From: Planctomycetota bacterium
GTDB lineage: Bacteria > Planctomycetota > Planctomycetia > Isosphaerales > Isosphaeraceae
Direction: 5' to 3'
DNA: 16,794 nucleotides
NCBI GenBank assembly: GCA_021778575.1
Contig: JAJYCH010000019.1
Location: 1-16,794 of the forward strand
Below are positions 1-8,122 of the stretch, one piece after another. The translations under genes and the position numbers were made by a program. The notes under the pieces were generated by a model. The model did not search any database. It was not told where the DNA came from and saw nothing but the letters and a program-made list of their open reading frames with translations. Every line of letters starts with the position of its first letter. The first letter of the stretch is position 1.

Positions 1-600
<600 letters not shown>

Positions 601-733
601 TCAAGCCTTCCGGATCGGCGGAAGGACCGGAATGCACTCCGGATCGGTCCTCGGGACGGTCTCGCCGAGCATGGAGACCTTGGCATCGAGGGTTCGTCGA
701 CCGATCCTTCCGCTGTCCGATGGCGAGGCGGGC

Positions 734-760
734 GCGGCCGGATCGAGTTGATCCGGCCGC
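734..760 (-). terminator. Strong hairpin after DUF1559 gene, candidate terminator
   Basis: Perfect 11-bp inverted repeat GCGGCCGGATC (734-744) / GATCCGGCCGC (750-760) with a 5-nt loop, 29 bp past the stop codon of the DUF1559 gene. It lacks a U-tract on either strand, so it is not a textbook intrinsic terminator; it may stabilise the mRNA 3' end or work with Rho. Its position and strength are the only support. Confidence 0.45.
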
Positions 761-789
761 CCGGATGGTCGCGAGCGACTCCGTCGCGA

Positions 790-1941
790 TCAGTACGAGT
801 CGGCCGAGACGGTCTCATTGTTGGCGCGGGTGCCGATGGCCAGATAGGTCGAGAAGCTGATCGTGGACTTGATGAACCGGACGCTGCCGTCGGCCATCAG
901 GAAGTTGCAACCGCCCGCGTGGTTGCTCTGGGCGTTGGAGTAGGATGCGTCGTCCGGGCTACATCCGCCGCAATTCGATCGGCACGAATTCCACTGATAC
1001 GTGGATGAGTTTGGCGGGACAATGGTCTGGAAGCCCGACATCGATACGGCCCCCCAGGCCCACTTGGTCCCATTGTCGTTGGCGATATTGGAATTCGACT
1101 TGAAGGCCGCCGTGCAGGCCTGAAGCGCCAGGACCAGATTGCCATTGGCAAGCTGGTTGGTGGCGTCCTGGGCGTCGTAAGTGGCGGCGGCGGTGACTCC
1201 GGTCACCGAGTTATTGCGCTTCGAGTTGTTGCTGACCACCGGATCGCCAACGAGCGACTCGCCAAAGGCCACGGTGTTCGACGTCCCGTCGGTGATGTCG
1301 CGAATTCCATACGAGACCCAGTAGCAGAAGACGCCCGTCGAGTAAGGGAGACAGCCCGGCTGACCGCCGTTGATGTTGAGCGGGTCGGGCTGGCAGGCCC
1401 CGTAACCTGGCCCATTGTTCCAGCCGGCCAGGCTGGTGGTGCCAAAGCTGGCCCGGTAATTGTTGTTGCCCGGCGGGATCGAAAGGTTCCCCCAGCTCGC
1501 GATGAACTTGGCGTTGCCGTTCGAGTTATCGGAGGGGCAGACGAACGAGTTGATCTTGGTGAAGACGGCCGAGCTATTGCAGAAAAAGCCGTAATTATAG
1601 CCCGAACAGAAGCTGAAGTTGATCGAATTATACAGGGGTGTTTGTTCAAGAAACCCCAGCATCTCGGCCTGGGCACTCCACTCGGTCCAGCCGGCGTAGG
1701 CACCGGAATAGCCAACCTGCGAGGCGGCCTGCGAATGGCCTTGCGGGAAGGTGTCGTTGGTCTGGTGATAGTTGTGCATCGCCAGGCCGATCTGCTTCAG
1801 GTTGTTGATGCACTGCGAGCGGCGGGCCGCCTCTCGGGCCGCCTGCACGGCCGGGAGCAGCAAGGCAATCAGGACCGCGATGATGGCGATCACCACCAGC
1901 AGTTCGATGAGCGTGAATCCTCGATGGATGCGCGACCTCAT
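790..1941 (-). CDS. DUF1559 domain prepilin-like protein
   Basis: 383 residues. The N-terminus has a class III (type IV pilin/type II secretion pseudopilin) leader: a short basic leader MRSRIHRG, then [22 protein letters not shown]. Cleavage is expected between Gly8 and Phe9, with the +5 Glu at residue 13. It continues with the [27 protein letters not shown] signature of the DUF1559 family (often called SBP_bac_10-like), and the C-terminus has the family's [18 protein letters not shown] block. These proteins are hugely expanded in planctomycetes and are thought to be surface-exposed, pilin-like filaments or envelope proteins; their molecular role is unknown. A clear AGGAGA ribosome-binding site at 1947-1952, 5 nt upstream, supports the start. 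It follows a small lipoprotein gene on the same strand after a 234-bp gap, so common transcription is possible but not shown. Confidence 0.95.
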   Translation of the reverse strand: MRSRIHRGFTLIELLVVIAIIAVLIALLLPAVQAAREAARRSQCINNLKQIGLAMHNYHQTNDTFPQGHSQAASQVGYSGAYAGWTEWSAQAEMLGFLEQTPLYNSINFSFCSGYNYGFFCNSSAVFTKINSFVCPSDNSNGNAKFIASWGNLSIPPGNNNYRASFGTTSLAGWNNGPGYGACQPDPLNINGGQPGCLPYSTGVFCYWVSYGIRDITDGTSNTVAFGESLVGDPVVSNNSKRNNSVTGVTAAATYDAQDATNQLANGNLVLALQACTAAFKSNSNIANDNGTKWAWGAVSMSGFQTIVPPNSSTYQWNSCRSNCGGCSPDDASYSNAQSNHAGGCNFLMADGSVRFIKSTISFSTYLAIGTRANNETVSADSY

Positions 1942-2140
1942 GAGAGTCTCCTACAAGAACGGATGAGAGGGACGAGGAGAGACCGAAAACCAGACCGGCC
2001 GGGGCGCGCCGGGGCTGATCGCGGGGGCGGTCCGCGAAATCGGGTGGTGGATCAAGTCTTCAGAACTTTATGTGCAAGTGTGATTGGTCTGATGATCGAG
2101 GTTGTCCGCCGACGGCCTCGCGAGTCGTCAGCGGTCCTCT

Positions 2141-2160
2141 TCCCCAGTAAACCGTGGGGA
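2141..2160 (-). terminator. Small hairpin after lipoprotein gene
   Basis: Inverted repeat TCCCCA (2141-2146) / TGGGGA (2155-2160) with an 8-nt loop, 15 bp beyond the lipoprotein stop codon. The stem is only 6 bp and no U-run follows, so terminator function is speculative. Confidence 0.2.
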
Positions 2161-2175
2161 GCGGTTTTGGTAGCG

Positions 2176-2430
2176 TTATCGGCCGCTTTGAGCCCGTTGC
2201 CGGGCCGCTGCCTGCGAATTGACGACCGGCGGGGTTGTCGACCCCGGCCCTGGCCCTCGGACGTTCGAAGCGCCGGCCGGGCCAAGCGCGTTGATCCGGG
2301 CTTGCTTGATCTTCTCTCCCCCTTCGGGATCGAGCGAGACGGAATTGTTCCCGCAGCCACCGGCTGCCAGCAGGAAAATTCCGAGGCCCGCAGGGACCGC
2401 GATCCGCGTCAAGTGCTTCATGTACCTCAT
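2176..2430 (-). CDS. Small putative lipoprotein
   Basis: 84 residues from the ATG at 2430 (a second in-frame ATG at 2421 is the other candidate start). The N-terminus MRYMKHLTRIAVPAGLGIFLLAAGGC is a basic n-region, a hydrophobic stretch and a lipobox-like AGGC, so Cys26 is the likely lipidated residue and the mature protein would be about 59 residues. The mature part is polar and rich in Gly, Pro, Ala and Gln, with no recognisable domain. Planctomycete DUF1559 genes are often accompanied by small lipoprotein genes, and this one sits just upstream of the DUF1559 gene on the same strand. The frame stays open upstream for about 43 more codons, but those residues are Arg/Ser-rich and would bury the signal peptide, so the internal start is preferred. 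Function is unknown. Confidence 0.7.
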   Translation of the reverse strand: MRYMKHLTRIAVPAGLGIFLLAAGGCGNNSVSLDPEGGEKIKQARINALGPAGASNVRGPGPGSTTPPVVNSQAAARQRAQSGR

Positions 2431-2571
2431 CGGGGAATGCCCTCTTCGAGCCGCTTTCGAGATCGATGACCAGGAGCCGCGACCGCTTCGCGAATCTGAG
2501 CCCAGAACAGGGCGGATCGACTCGGCCTTCGGCGGCGACCAGTCAACGGGGAACGACATCCGGGTGATCGA

Positions 2572-2604
2572 GGCGCGAACTCTCGCGCCGGATCGAAAAT
2601 CCGG
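2572..2604. repeat. Two abutting, mutually overlapping hairpins
   Basis: Stem 1: GGCGCGA (2572-2578) / TCGCGCC (2583-2589), loop ACTC. Stem 2: CCGGAT (2588-2593) / ATCCGG (2599-2604), loop CGAAA. They share two bases (2588-2589), so both cannot form completely at once. They lie about 140-175 bp upstream of the lipoprotein start, possibly in its leader or promoter. Function is not evident. Confidence 0.4.
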
Positions 2605-3150
2605 AATCCTCGACAGCGGAACGGATTACAGACACGTATCGGAACCAAGAAATGATGGTGAATGCATGCGACCGTGGTCGCGGCATTTCAATCGACGCCC
2701 TCGGTCACCAATCGACAGACGTGACCGGTCATCCAGCCGGGTAGGCTTTAGATATCACCGGATCTGATTATGACGAATGGAAGAGGAGGGTATTTCTGAC
2801 GGTATCGCCGGCCGTTATCGCTGTCAAGCCTTTTGAGTGAAATTTGAGGACGTGCCGGAATCGACTTTGGGAGCAGGGCTACAGAAAAGCCAGAATTAAA
2901 TCTGTCCATCTCTGAGAATACTGGTTCCAGAGATCCGTTCTTCAAAGCACAACGTTCCGGTGGATGAGACCGTGCGCTCAAGCATCGGGATGAACGCCGG
3001 ACGCCAGAAGTTCGATCACAACCGATGTGTCGCCACAATCGGCGGCCAACAGAAGTTCACTGACCGGGTCATCGGCGTATTTCATTTGTGGAGAGTTCTT
3101 TGATATCCAGGATCATTGATGTGCTTCGACTCTCAAGAATAAAGCAAACA

Positions 3151-3240
3151 CGCGGCGGTCTGGCCCCTTCCACATTCACAAGGAAGGGATCAGGCGGTTG
3201 CAAGAATCTCCGTCGCCAAAAAGGGGCGGAGACCGCCGCG
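3151..3240. repeat. 90-bp interrupted inverted repeat (compound hairpin)
   Basis: Perfect 11-bp arms CGCGGCGGTCT (3151-3161) and AGACCGCCGCG (3230-3240) enclose further pairing: CCCCTT at 3164-3169 against AAGGGG at 3221-3226. The competing inner hairpin CCCTTCC (3165-3171) / GGAAGGG (3182-3188) uses part of the same bases. The layout resembles a folded interspersed repeat or structured RNA rather than a gene. It is in the spacer downstream of the hydrolase gene and is not preceded by any gene on the plus strand. Confidence 0.5.
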
Positions 3241-3302
3241 CGGTGCGTCCTCACGGTGCTCGTTCTTGGTGTCGCTTTCCCGATTTAAACGGAAAGGCGC
3301 GG

Positions 3303-3335
3303 GGGTCAAGGCCCTGGTCCTCGGGGCCTCGACCC
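3303..3335 (-). terminator. Hairpin after hydrolase gene, candidate terminator
   Basis: Arms GGGTCAAGGCCC (3303-3314) and GGGCCTCGACCC (3324-3335) pair at 11 of 12 positions around a 9-nt loop, 62 bp beyond the stop of the hydrolase gene. On the minus strand the sequence after the stem is moderately T-rich (CGCCTTTCCGTTT) but has no clean U-run. It is a plausible transcription end for the vWA-hydrolase operon. Confidence 0.4.
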
Positions 3336-3397
3336 TCACGCCCTCACTGCTCCTGACAGGTTGTCCCCGAGGGTCTTCATCACCCCCGGCTTTTAGG

Positions 3398-4198
3398 TTA
3401 TCGGCGCGGAGTCGGGTGGGCTTGATCTCCGCCAATATTCAACATTTCTCGCCCTTCGGCGTGGGTCAAAAGCGGTACAACGTACTTCCGCAGAAAGGCC
3501 GGACTATCCGGTCCCACATGACCTCCCAGATATCCACTACGGGCCATATTTGGCCGCCAGCGAATCTGTTTCAGACGCTGGTAGAGCCTGTAACGATCGG
3601 GCCTGGCGTCGAGGAGGCCGGGAACCCGGAATCCCACCAGCCCGGCGCTGATCGACCGGACCCGGTCGGCCGTCTTGAACAGCCAGGTGCCGGCCCCGAG
3701 GATCACGAAATCGAGCGGCGACCAGAATGCCACCAGCTCGCGATTGACCGCCCGGAGTGCCTGGGCCAGGTCGTAGCCGGGGGAGATCGCCGGAGCGAGC
3801 AGGACGACCGCCTCGACCGATCCTGCCGGCAATTCCTCCAGAGCCTTGACCACGATCCAGGCTCCGCCCGACTTGCCCACCAGGTAGACCGGTTTTAACG
3901 GATCGACCTCGCGACGTTCGAGCACCGTCGCCACGATTGCTCGCGACTGGACCTGATGATTGGTCACGTCGGTCAGGTCGGCGAACCAGCGGCCGAAGCC
4001 ATGTCCCCAGCGCACGGGAATGACCCGGCAACGTCCCTGGTGCTCGCTCATCACCTGCTTCAGGGCCATCTCGCAGAGTTCCACGCCGCCGCAGCCGTCG
4101 GCCACCAGAACCACGCCGGTCTCGGACCCTGGCGGGAGCACGGGGGGTTCGCCGTAACAGATCCGGAATAAATGGGAAAGCAATTTGGTGTAGATCAT
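3398..4198 (-). CDS. Alpha/beta-hydrolase-like protein
   Basis: 266 residues from the ATG at 4198, which overlaps the stop of the upstream vWA gene as ATGA (4195-4198), a sign of translational coupling. The frame is open much further upstream, but there it only shadows the vWA gene. The sequence fits an alpha/beta hydrolase: a hydrophobic strand GVVLVADGCGG at about 28-38, a nucleophile elbow VGKSGG with Ser110 in GxSxG, Asp163 after a strand (AFWSPLD), and His227 in GGHVG near the C-terminus, together a possible Ser-Asp-His triad. No signal peptide or membrane helix is obvious, so it is probably cytoplasmic. Substrate is unknown, and family membership is inferred from motifs only. Pairing with a BatA-type envelope protein suggests a related process, not a defined pathway. 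Confidence 0.8.
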   Translation of the reverse strand: MIYTKLLSHLFRICYGEPPVLPPGSETGVVLVADGCGGVELCEMALKQVMSEHQGRCRVIPVRWGHGFGRWFADLTDVTNHQVQSRAIVATVLERREVDPLKPVYLVGKSGGAWIVVKALEELPAGSVEAVVLLAPAISPGYDLAQALRAVNRELVAFWSPLDFVILGAGTWLFKTADRVRSISAGLVGFRVPGLLDARPDRYRLYQRLKQIRWRPNMARSGYLGGHVGPDSPAFLRKYVVPLLTHAEGREMLNIGGDQAHPTPRR

Positions 4199-6411
4199 CT
4201 TCCCTCTTGTTTGCGGACCATCCGCCGGGTGAGCCAGACTTCCAGACAAAGTCCGCCCAGGGCGGCGAGGATCAAGGTATGCCAGACCTCGTTGCGGCGG
4301 GCTTGATCGGCGGTCAAGACCCGTCTGGCCAGTCGGTTGGAGTCGGCATCGAACGCGAGTGGCCAGCCTTGCGCGAGAACCTCGGCCTCGGCCGGTTCCA
4401 GCGGGGTCGGGCCGTTGTTCAGATCGTCGCCAACCACCTGCGCGTAGGCGAACGTCCCGGGTGGACCGGGAAGCGTGAGCCGGTAGATTCCGGGCTCGCT
4501 GGTCTCGGTCTGGCGGACCCGGGCCGAGGTTCCCGACGTCAGGACCGGCAGCTCGACCTTCGAGCCTGAGGGCGTGGTCAAGGTGAGCGACTTCACCTCT
4601 TGGGACGGAGCGGGGTCGAGCGCGAATTCCAGCGGTTCGCCCGCCTTGATCGACCGGGGGCCCTCGGCTCCCGAGGCCAGGTGCGCGATCAGCTCGTGGG
4701 CGAAGGGGACGAAGTCGGGGTTGACCGGTAAGGTTCCGGATTCGGCGTCGATACTCGAAGCGAGCAAGGCGACCTTCCCCTTGCCGAACGACCGCTCGAC
4801 GATCCAGGGATCGCCGGTGTCGAGCCTCGCGGTGACGGTCGAGCCGGGCGCGGGTTCGAGGACCCGGTAGGCGAACAGGTCGGCCTCGCCCAGCGCCGGG
4901 GCGTCCCCCTGGCCGAGTGGCCCCAGCGCCGGGCCGTTGAAGGTCCGAGGGCTGGGATGGGCGACGACGACCTTCTTTGCGAGATTGCCGTTGAGCTTGC
5001 CGACCGTCGCCGGCGACCATCCTTTGGGCACTCGCTGGTTGATCGCCTCGACGTCGAGCCGGTCGCCGGGTGCGATCAGAAGTCCGCCGCCAGCCTCGAT
5101 GAACGCGCCCAGCGCCGCCGAGAGTTCCGGCCCGAGCTGGTCGACGTTGGCGAGCACGACGACCCGCTTTCCTTTCAGTTGATCGGCCTTGAAGTCGCGG
5201 AGCGTCACCGTCGAGGCCTGAACCAGCGGCGAGGGGTCTCCCGACGGCGCGAGCGCGGCCCGGAGAAAGTCGACCTCGCCGCTCAACGGTTCGAGACCAG
5301 GCTCGCCATCGACCAGCAGGACCGCCAGGGCCGAGGCCACCGAGACCGGCCGGGCCGACTCGTCATCGATCGGCAAGGGGTCGGAGCCGGGGCCGAGCCT
5401 GACGGCGACCAGGTGACTTCCCGCCGTCGCGAACTCGGTCCGGAACGTGACGGGAATCTTGCCGCCGGCGGGGATCGGCCCGACCGTTCGCGACCGACCG
5501 GGCACGACCAGGCCATCGACAACCAGCTCGACCAACCGGGTCATCGGCCCTGGCCCGGCGTTGGCGACGCTGGTCGAGACCTCGACCGGAAGCCCTGGGG
5601 TCAAGACCGACCGCGACAGCTCCAGTGGTCCGACCGAACCGTCGGGCGGGCCATCGGTGGAATCGGTCGGGGCGAAGTTAGGCGCCCAGAGTCGGGGTGG
5701 GCTGGGCATCCGCTTGCGGAGATCGCGGAGGAGCGCCCAGCGAGCCAGATCGCCGGGCCGCCAGGCCGAACGCCGACCGTCGGACAGGATGATCACGTCG
5801 CGAGCGGGATTCCGGGTCCGCTCGAGAATCCGGAACGCCTCGCCGATCGCCGACGGGAGATCGCTCGCCCCTCGGGGTTCGGGAGCCTCGGCCAGCGCCC
5901 GGTCGACCCCTTCGAGGTCGAAGCTGGGCGGGTCGACCAATCCTCGGACCCGGTCCTTCGCCACCAGGACCGCGACCGAATCGCCTGGCTTCAGTCGCTT
6001 CACGAACGCCCTGGCCCAGGCGATCGACCGCTCCCTCGGGGTCGTTCCGCCCGACTTCCGCCCCATCCGGCTCGACCCGTCGAGCACGATCACGACATCG
6101 CGACGGACCGTTGAATCGCCCACTTCGCTCGTTCCGGCCGCTGCCGCTCCGGCTGATCGAGGCATCCAGAACGGCCGGGCCAGCGCCAGCGCGACCAGGC
6201 CGAGCAAGGCCATCCTCGCGAGCATCAAGAGCAGCTCGGCGAAGTTCAGCCGCCGACGTTCGCGCGGGCTGAATTCGAGGAACTGCATCGCCCCCCAATC
6301 GACGACCGGGTCGTTCCGTCGATTCAAGAAGTGAATGATGATCGGGATCGCCGCCCCCGCCAGGCCAACCAGCATCGCGGCGTTCAGGACCCCCAAACCG
6401 TTGAAATTCAT
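4195..6411 (-). CDS. BatA/von Willebrand factor A membrane protein
   Basis: 738 residues. Residues 1-30 form a first membrane helix ending in AIPIIIHFLNRR, and WGAMQFLEFSPRERRRLNFAELLLMLARM at about 39-67 leads into a second helix at about 60-80; this pair is the BatA (aerotolerance regulator N-terminal) domain. A vWA-type domain follows (about 105-220) with VIVLDGSSRMG at 107-117 and VIILSDGRRS at 206-215. The MIDAS motif is imperfect: Asp111 and Ser113 are present but Arg115 replaces the second Ser, Ser183 stands where Thr is usual, and Asp211 is kept. Later comes a glutamine-amidotransferase-like fold (LLVDGEPGLEPLSGEVDFLRAAL through GGGLLIAPG). A final helix near 705-728 is followed by a basic tail. 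Planctomycete relatives often sit with MoxR ATPase and DUF58 genes, but none is in the window. It is first in a two-gene operon. Confidence 0.88.
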   Translation of the reverse strand: MNFNGLGVLNAAMLVGLAGAAIPIIIHFLNRRNDPVVDWGAMQFLEFSPRERRRLNFAELLLMLARMALLGLVALALARPFWMPRSAGAAAAGTSEVGDSTVRRDVVIVLDGSSRMGRKSGGTTPRERSIAWARAFVKRLKPGDSVAVLVAKDRVRGLVDPPSFDLEGVDRALAEAPEPRGASDLPSAIGEAFRILERTRNPARDVIILSDGRRSAWRPGDLARWALLRDLRKRMPSPPRLWAPNFAPTDSTDGPPDGSVGPLELSRSVLTPGLPVEVSTSVANAGPGPMTRLVELVVDGLVVPGRSRTVGPIPAGGKIPVTFRTEFATAGSHLVAVRLGPGSDPLPIDDESARPVSVASALAVLLVDGEPGLEPLSGEVDFLRAALAPSGDPSPLVQASTVTLRDFKADQLKGKRVVVLANVDQLGPELSAALGAFIEAGGGLLIAPGDRLDVEAINQRVPKGWSPATVGKLNGNLAKKVVVAHPSPRTFNGPALGPLGQGDAPALGEADLFAYRVLEPAPGSTVTARLDTGDPWIVERSFGKGKVALLASSIDAESGTLPVNPDFVPFAHELIAHLASGAEGPRSIKAGEPLEFALDPAPSQEVKSLTLTTPSGSKVELPVLTSGTSARVRQTETSEPGIYRLTLPGPPGTFAYAQVVGDDLNNGPTPLEPAEAEVLAQGWPLAFDADSNRLARRVLTADQARRNEVWHTLILAALGGLCLEVWLTRRMVRKQEGR

Positions 6412-6488
6412 GATGTGTATCGGGTTGCCATGCGGTGATAACGATGGAATGATGGACGCTTTGCCCGCGGTTCGATGAGAGGCCTGGG
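6412..6488. promoter_or_regulatory. Divergent intergenic promoter region
   Basis: A 77-bp gap separates the divergent starts of the vWA gene (minus) and the small membrane protein gene (plus), so it must hold at least part of both promoters. I see no consensus -35/-10. A GAGAGG ribosome-binding site at 6477-6482 serves the plus-strand gene with 6-nt spacing. Confidence 0.5.
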
Positions 6489-6923
6489 ATGACTTCGGAA
6501 AATCAGGACGGTAAATCGCGCTGGAAGATCAGTTCGCTGATGACGATGGTGGGTCTGGCCGCCCTCGGCTTCGGTTTTCTTGCCCAGACAGCCCGGACCG
6601 TCAAGGAGCAAGACGCGAATCAAGCTCGATTCACTGCCTGGATCGCCGAGGTCGAGAAGGCCAACCCAACTCTCAAGCGAGTGAGCAGCTCGATCAAAAC
6701 GTCGTTCAATTTCTTCGAGAGCACCCGTAACTGCTCCTATACCTATCAAGCTCCGAGCCGTAATCTGCTCACGATTCAATGTCGGTTCACCTCGGGTCCG
6801 TTTTCGAGCGTTCGAAACGTGTTGTTCGAGTCGACCGGCCGAAACATGACCCGATCTTTCGACGATCTCGAGCATCAACCGAATCTCGATCTGAAGACCG
6901 ATTTCCCGGACGTCTTCCGCTGA
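6489..6923 (+). CDS. Small membrane-anchored protein of unknown function
   Basis: 144 residues, supported by a GAGAGG ribosome-binding site 6 nt before the ATG. The N-terminus is polar and basic (MTSENQDGKSRWK), then a single membrane helix at about residues 15-33 (SLMTMVGLAALGFGFLAQT), then a charged stretch and a beta-like C-terminal domain containing RNCSYTYQAPSRNLLTIQCRF. The start-plus-helix pattern resembles many uncharacterised planctomycete envelope proteins, and the bulk is expected on the outer side of the cytoplasmic membrane. No family is recognised. It is transcribed divergently from the vWA operon, and no gene follows it for 1.4 kb. Confidence 0.65.
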   Translation: MTSENQDGKSRWKISSLMTMVGLAALGFGFLAQTARTVKEQDANQARFTAWIAEVEKANPTLKRVSSSIKTSFNFFESTRNCSYTYQAPSRNLLTIQCRFTSGPFSSVRNVLFESTGRNMTRSFDDLEHQPNLDLKTDFPDVFR

Positions 6924-7063
6924 GTCTTCGATTGTCGTTCCTCCGACGCGGTCGGACAACACCCTGGGGCCGACGAACCGGCAAAAGTTTTCTGAATGGC
7001 CTTCCTTACGAAAGAGTGGGCGCTCCACCCTTCTGGCATAATCGCCAGTGGAGAATCTCGGTC

Positions 7064-7208
7064 TTGGCCCGACGGGCGTACTCGCGCGATTTCAAGGTCT
7101 CCGCCGCCAAGCTCGTCGCCGAGCAAGGTCGCGGACTCAAGGACGCCGCCACCAGCCCTCATCGAGCCGATTCGCCAGGTCCATCGCCAGAGCGACGAGA
7201 CCTATGGG
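7064..7208 (+). pseudogene. Decayed IS3-family transposase fragment
   Basis: From 7064 one frame reads LARRAYSRDFKVSAAKLVAEQGRGLKDAA, which resembles the N-terminus of IS3-family OrfA (the helix-turn-helix Transposase_8 type: R.YS.EFK..AV.LV.EQG). At about 7150 the similarity jumps to another frame, 7155-7208, reading ALIEPIRQVHRQSDETYG. That resembles the OrfB segment just before the YGxRR motif at the start of the integrase domain. The ends of OrfA and OrfB between these pieces are missing, so this is a small internally deleted remnant. It has no usable start codon (TTG at 7064) and no visible terminal repeats. Similarity is judged by eye on short stretches. Confidence 0.5.
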
Positions 7209-7605
7209 CTGAGCCCATGACCGTTGCCCCCTACCGGATGATCGCTCCAATACCTGGAAAAAACGAACCCAACTCCAGGCGGTCGCCCAGTCGCTTGAAG
7301 TGAACAACTCAATGGCAGCAGAACCTCTGACATATTCACCCCAGGTGACGATCTGTTAGCACAATCTTTCTCGCCCTGAACACCCTTGCAAATCCACCAG
7401 GTGGGCATCCATCCGAGACATCCTCCGGCCCTTCGTCGTGGAAAAATCGGAGGCGTCACTACCCAGAACGCCCGGATGACGTCAACGAATCGAGAACTCC
7501 CCCCTGGTTTCTCCTCTTTTCCAGGATTTCCCACGCATCTCTCGCCTTCCGCGGCGAAATCCAGGGATTGACTCAGGTCCAAAATAGAGAGAAAGGCGAG
7601 GAACT

Positions 7606-7621
7606 TTCGAGACTTCTCGCT
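7606..7621. repeat. 16-bp inverted repeat, left copy
   Basis: TTCGAGACTTCTCGCT occurs here and, as its exact reverse complement, at 7805-7820. The two copies flank the 127-bp palindromic element at distances of 33 and 23 bp. Matching extends imperfectly outward and inward (a shared AAC follows one mismatch). Confidence 0.6.
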
Positions 7622-7654
7622 CAACTCCACCATGGATCGGGCGTAATGTCTTTT

Positions 7655-7781
7655 TCGTTCCCACGCTCCCGCGTGGGAATGCCGTCTTTGACGCTCTGCG
7701 TCGTCTGTGATGCAGCCGCACGGATCGGAAGAGGAGGCGGAGCGTCCGGGACGGCGTTCCCACGGAGGACCGTGGGAACGA
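7655..7781. mobile_element. 127-bp imperfect palindrome, MITE/REP-like element
   Basis: Arms of 42 bp (7655-7696 and 7740-7781) are reverse complements at 35 of 42 positions, with a 43-bp centre. The ends are TCGTTCCCACG and CGTGGGAACGA. Each arm also folds on its own: TTCCCACGC (7658-7666) / GCGTGGGAA (7671-7679) on the left, and the 11-bp stem 7755-7765 / 7770-7780 on the right. A further small hairpin GACGC/GCGTC sits at 7690-7702. There is no coding capacity; open frames through it are by-products of the repeat. From memory, repeats with this GTTCCCACG...CGTGGGAAC pattern are scattered in planctomycete and other bacterial genomes, but copy number cannot be tested in this window. It is probably a non-autonomous element. 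Confidence 0.65.
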
Positions 7782-7804
7782 GTGCTTTATCGCAGGTGTT
7801 GTTC

Positions 7805-7820
7805 AGCGAGAAGTCTCGAA
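7805..7820. repeat. 16-bp inverted repeat, right copy
   Basis: AGCGAGAAGTCTCGAA is the exact reverse complement of 7606-7621. Together they bracket the palindromic element and may mark an older element or two oppositely oriented copies of another repeat. Confidence 0.6.
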
Positions 7821-8027
7821 CTTGCCGCCGATTTTGCTCGATTTCGCCGCTTGATGAACAGCGAACCAGCGGATTAGGATGGATGAGGATGTTTCGCTGC
7901 CGCAGATTGGTATTCCTCGAACCCAGCCTTTGGCACTGGATTTGCTCAAGCTCAAATTCACTTGTGATTGTGGTTCTCCGGCAACCGCGAGAGAATCTTG
8001 GTTGGATGTCGGTGTGTCCAGGCGGGT

Positions 8028-8060
8028 TAAATCGATTCTGGCGATCGCCGGTTCGATTTA
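8028..8060. promoter_or_regulatory. Nested palindrome upstream of bphP
   Basis: Outer arms TAAATCGA (8028-8035) and TCGATTTA (8053-8060) surround the perfect palindrome GGCGATCGCC (8040-8049). The centres coincide within one base. It lies about 260-290 bp before the bacteriophytochrome start and could be an operator or a hairpin; no regulator is assigned. Confidence 0.35.
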
Positions 8061-8122
8061 GCCATATCGCCTCGACCGGGAGAATTCGTTCATCTCGCTC
8101 GACGGACGAGATTTCAATGTCA

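Larger units (their letters stand above)
2431..3397. other. Long gene-free stretch with inverted repeats
   Basis: About 970 bp with no frame I would call a gene; the longest candidates (for example minus strand 2748-3038) lack family resemblance, a ribosome-binding site and typical codon use. Composition is less GC-rich than the coding neighbours between about 2740 and 3130. It contains paired hairpins at 2572-2604, a long interrupted inverted repeat at 3151-3240, and a hairpin at 3303-3335 just after the hydrolase gene, each listed separately. Promoters of the lipoprotein gene should lie at the left end of this stretch. Confidence 0.6.

Noticed and set aside
2748..3038. 96-codon minus-strand open frame
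   Set aside because: No ribosome-binding site, domain or coding-like composition; it is in a lower-GC spacer where open frames of this size occur by chance.
4199..5020. N-terminal 274-codon extension of the hydrolase frame
   Set aside because: It lies wholly within the vWA gene in another frame and is Arg-rich; the ATGA overlap at 4195-4198 gives a natural start for the hydrolase.
4957..6114. Long plus-strand open frames (up to 385 codons) opposite the vWA gene
   Set aside because: They are antisense shadows caused by high GC at third positions; the translations are Arg/Pro/Gly/Asp-rich with no family resemblance, while the minus strand encodes a clear BatA/vWA protein.
7482..7800. Open frames on both strands reading through the palindromic element
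   Set aside because: The peptides (such as FPRSRVGMPS) are translations of the repeat itself, which explains their protein-like recurrence.
8041..8048. GCGATCGC, the HIP1 octamer of cyanobacteria
   Set aside because: A single copy within a larger palindrome gives no evidence of cyanobacterial origin in GC-rich DNA.
7879..8061. 60-codon plus-strand open frame
   Set aside because: No ribosome-binding site or family resemblance; its end overlaps the palindromic site at 8028-8060.
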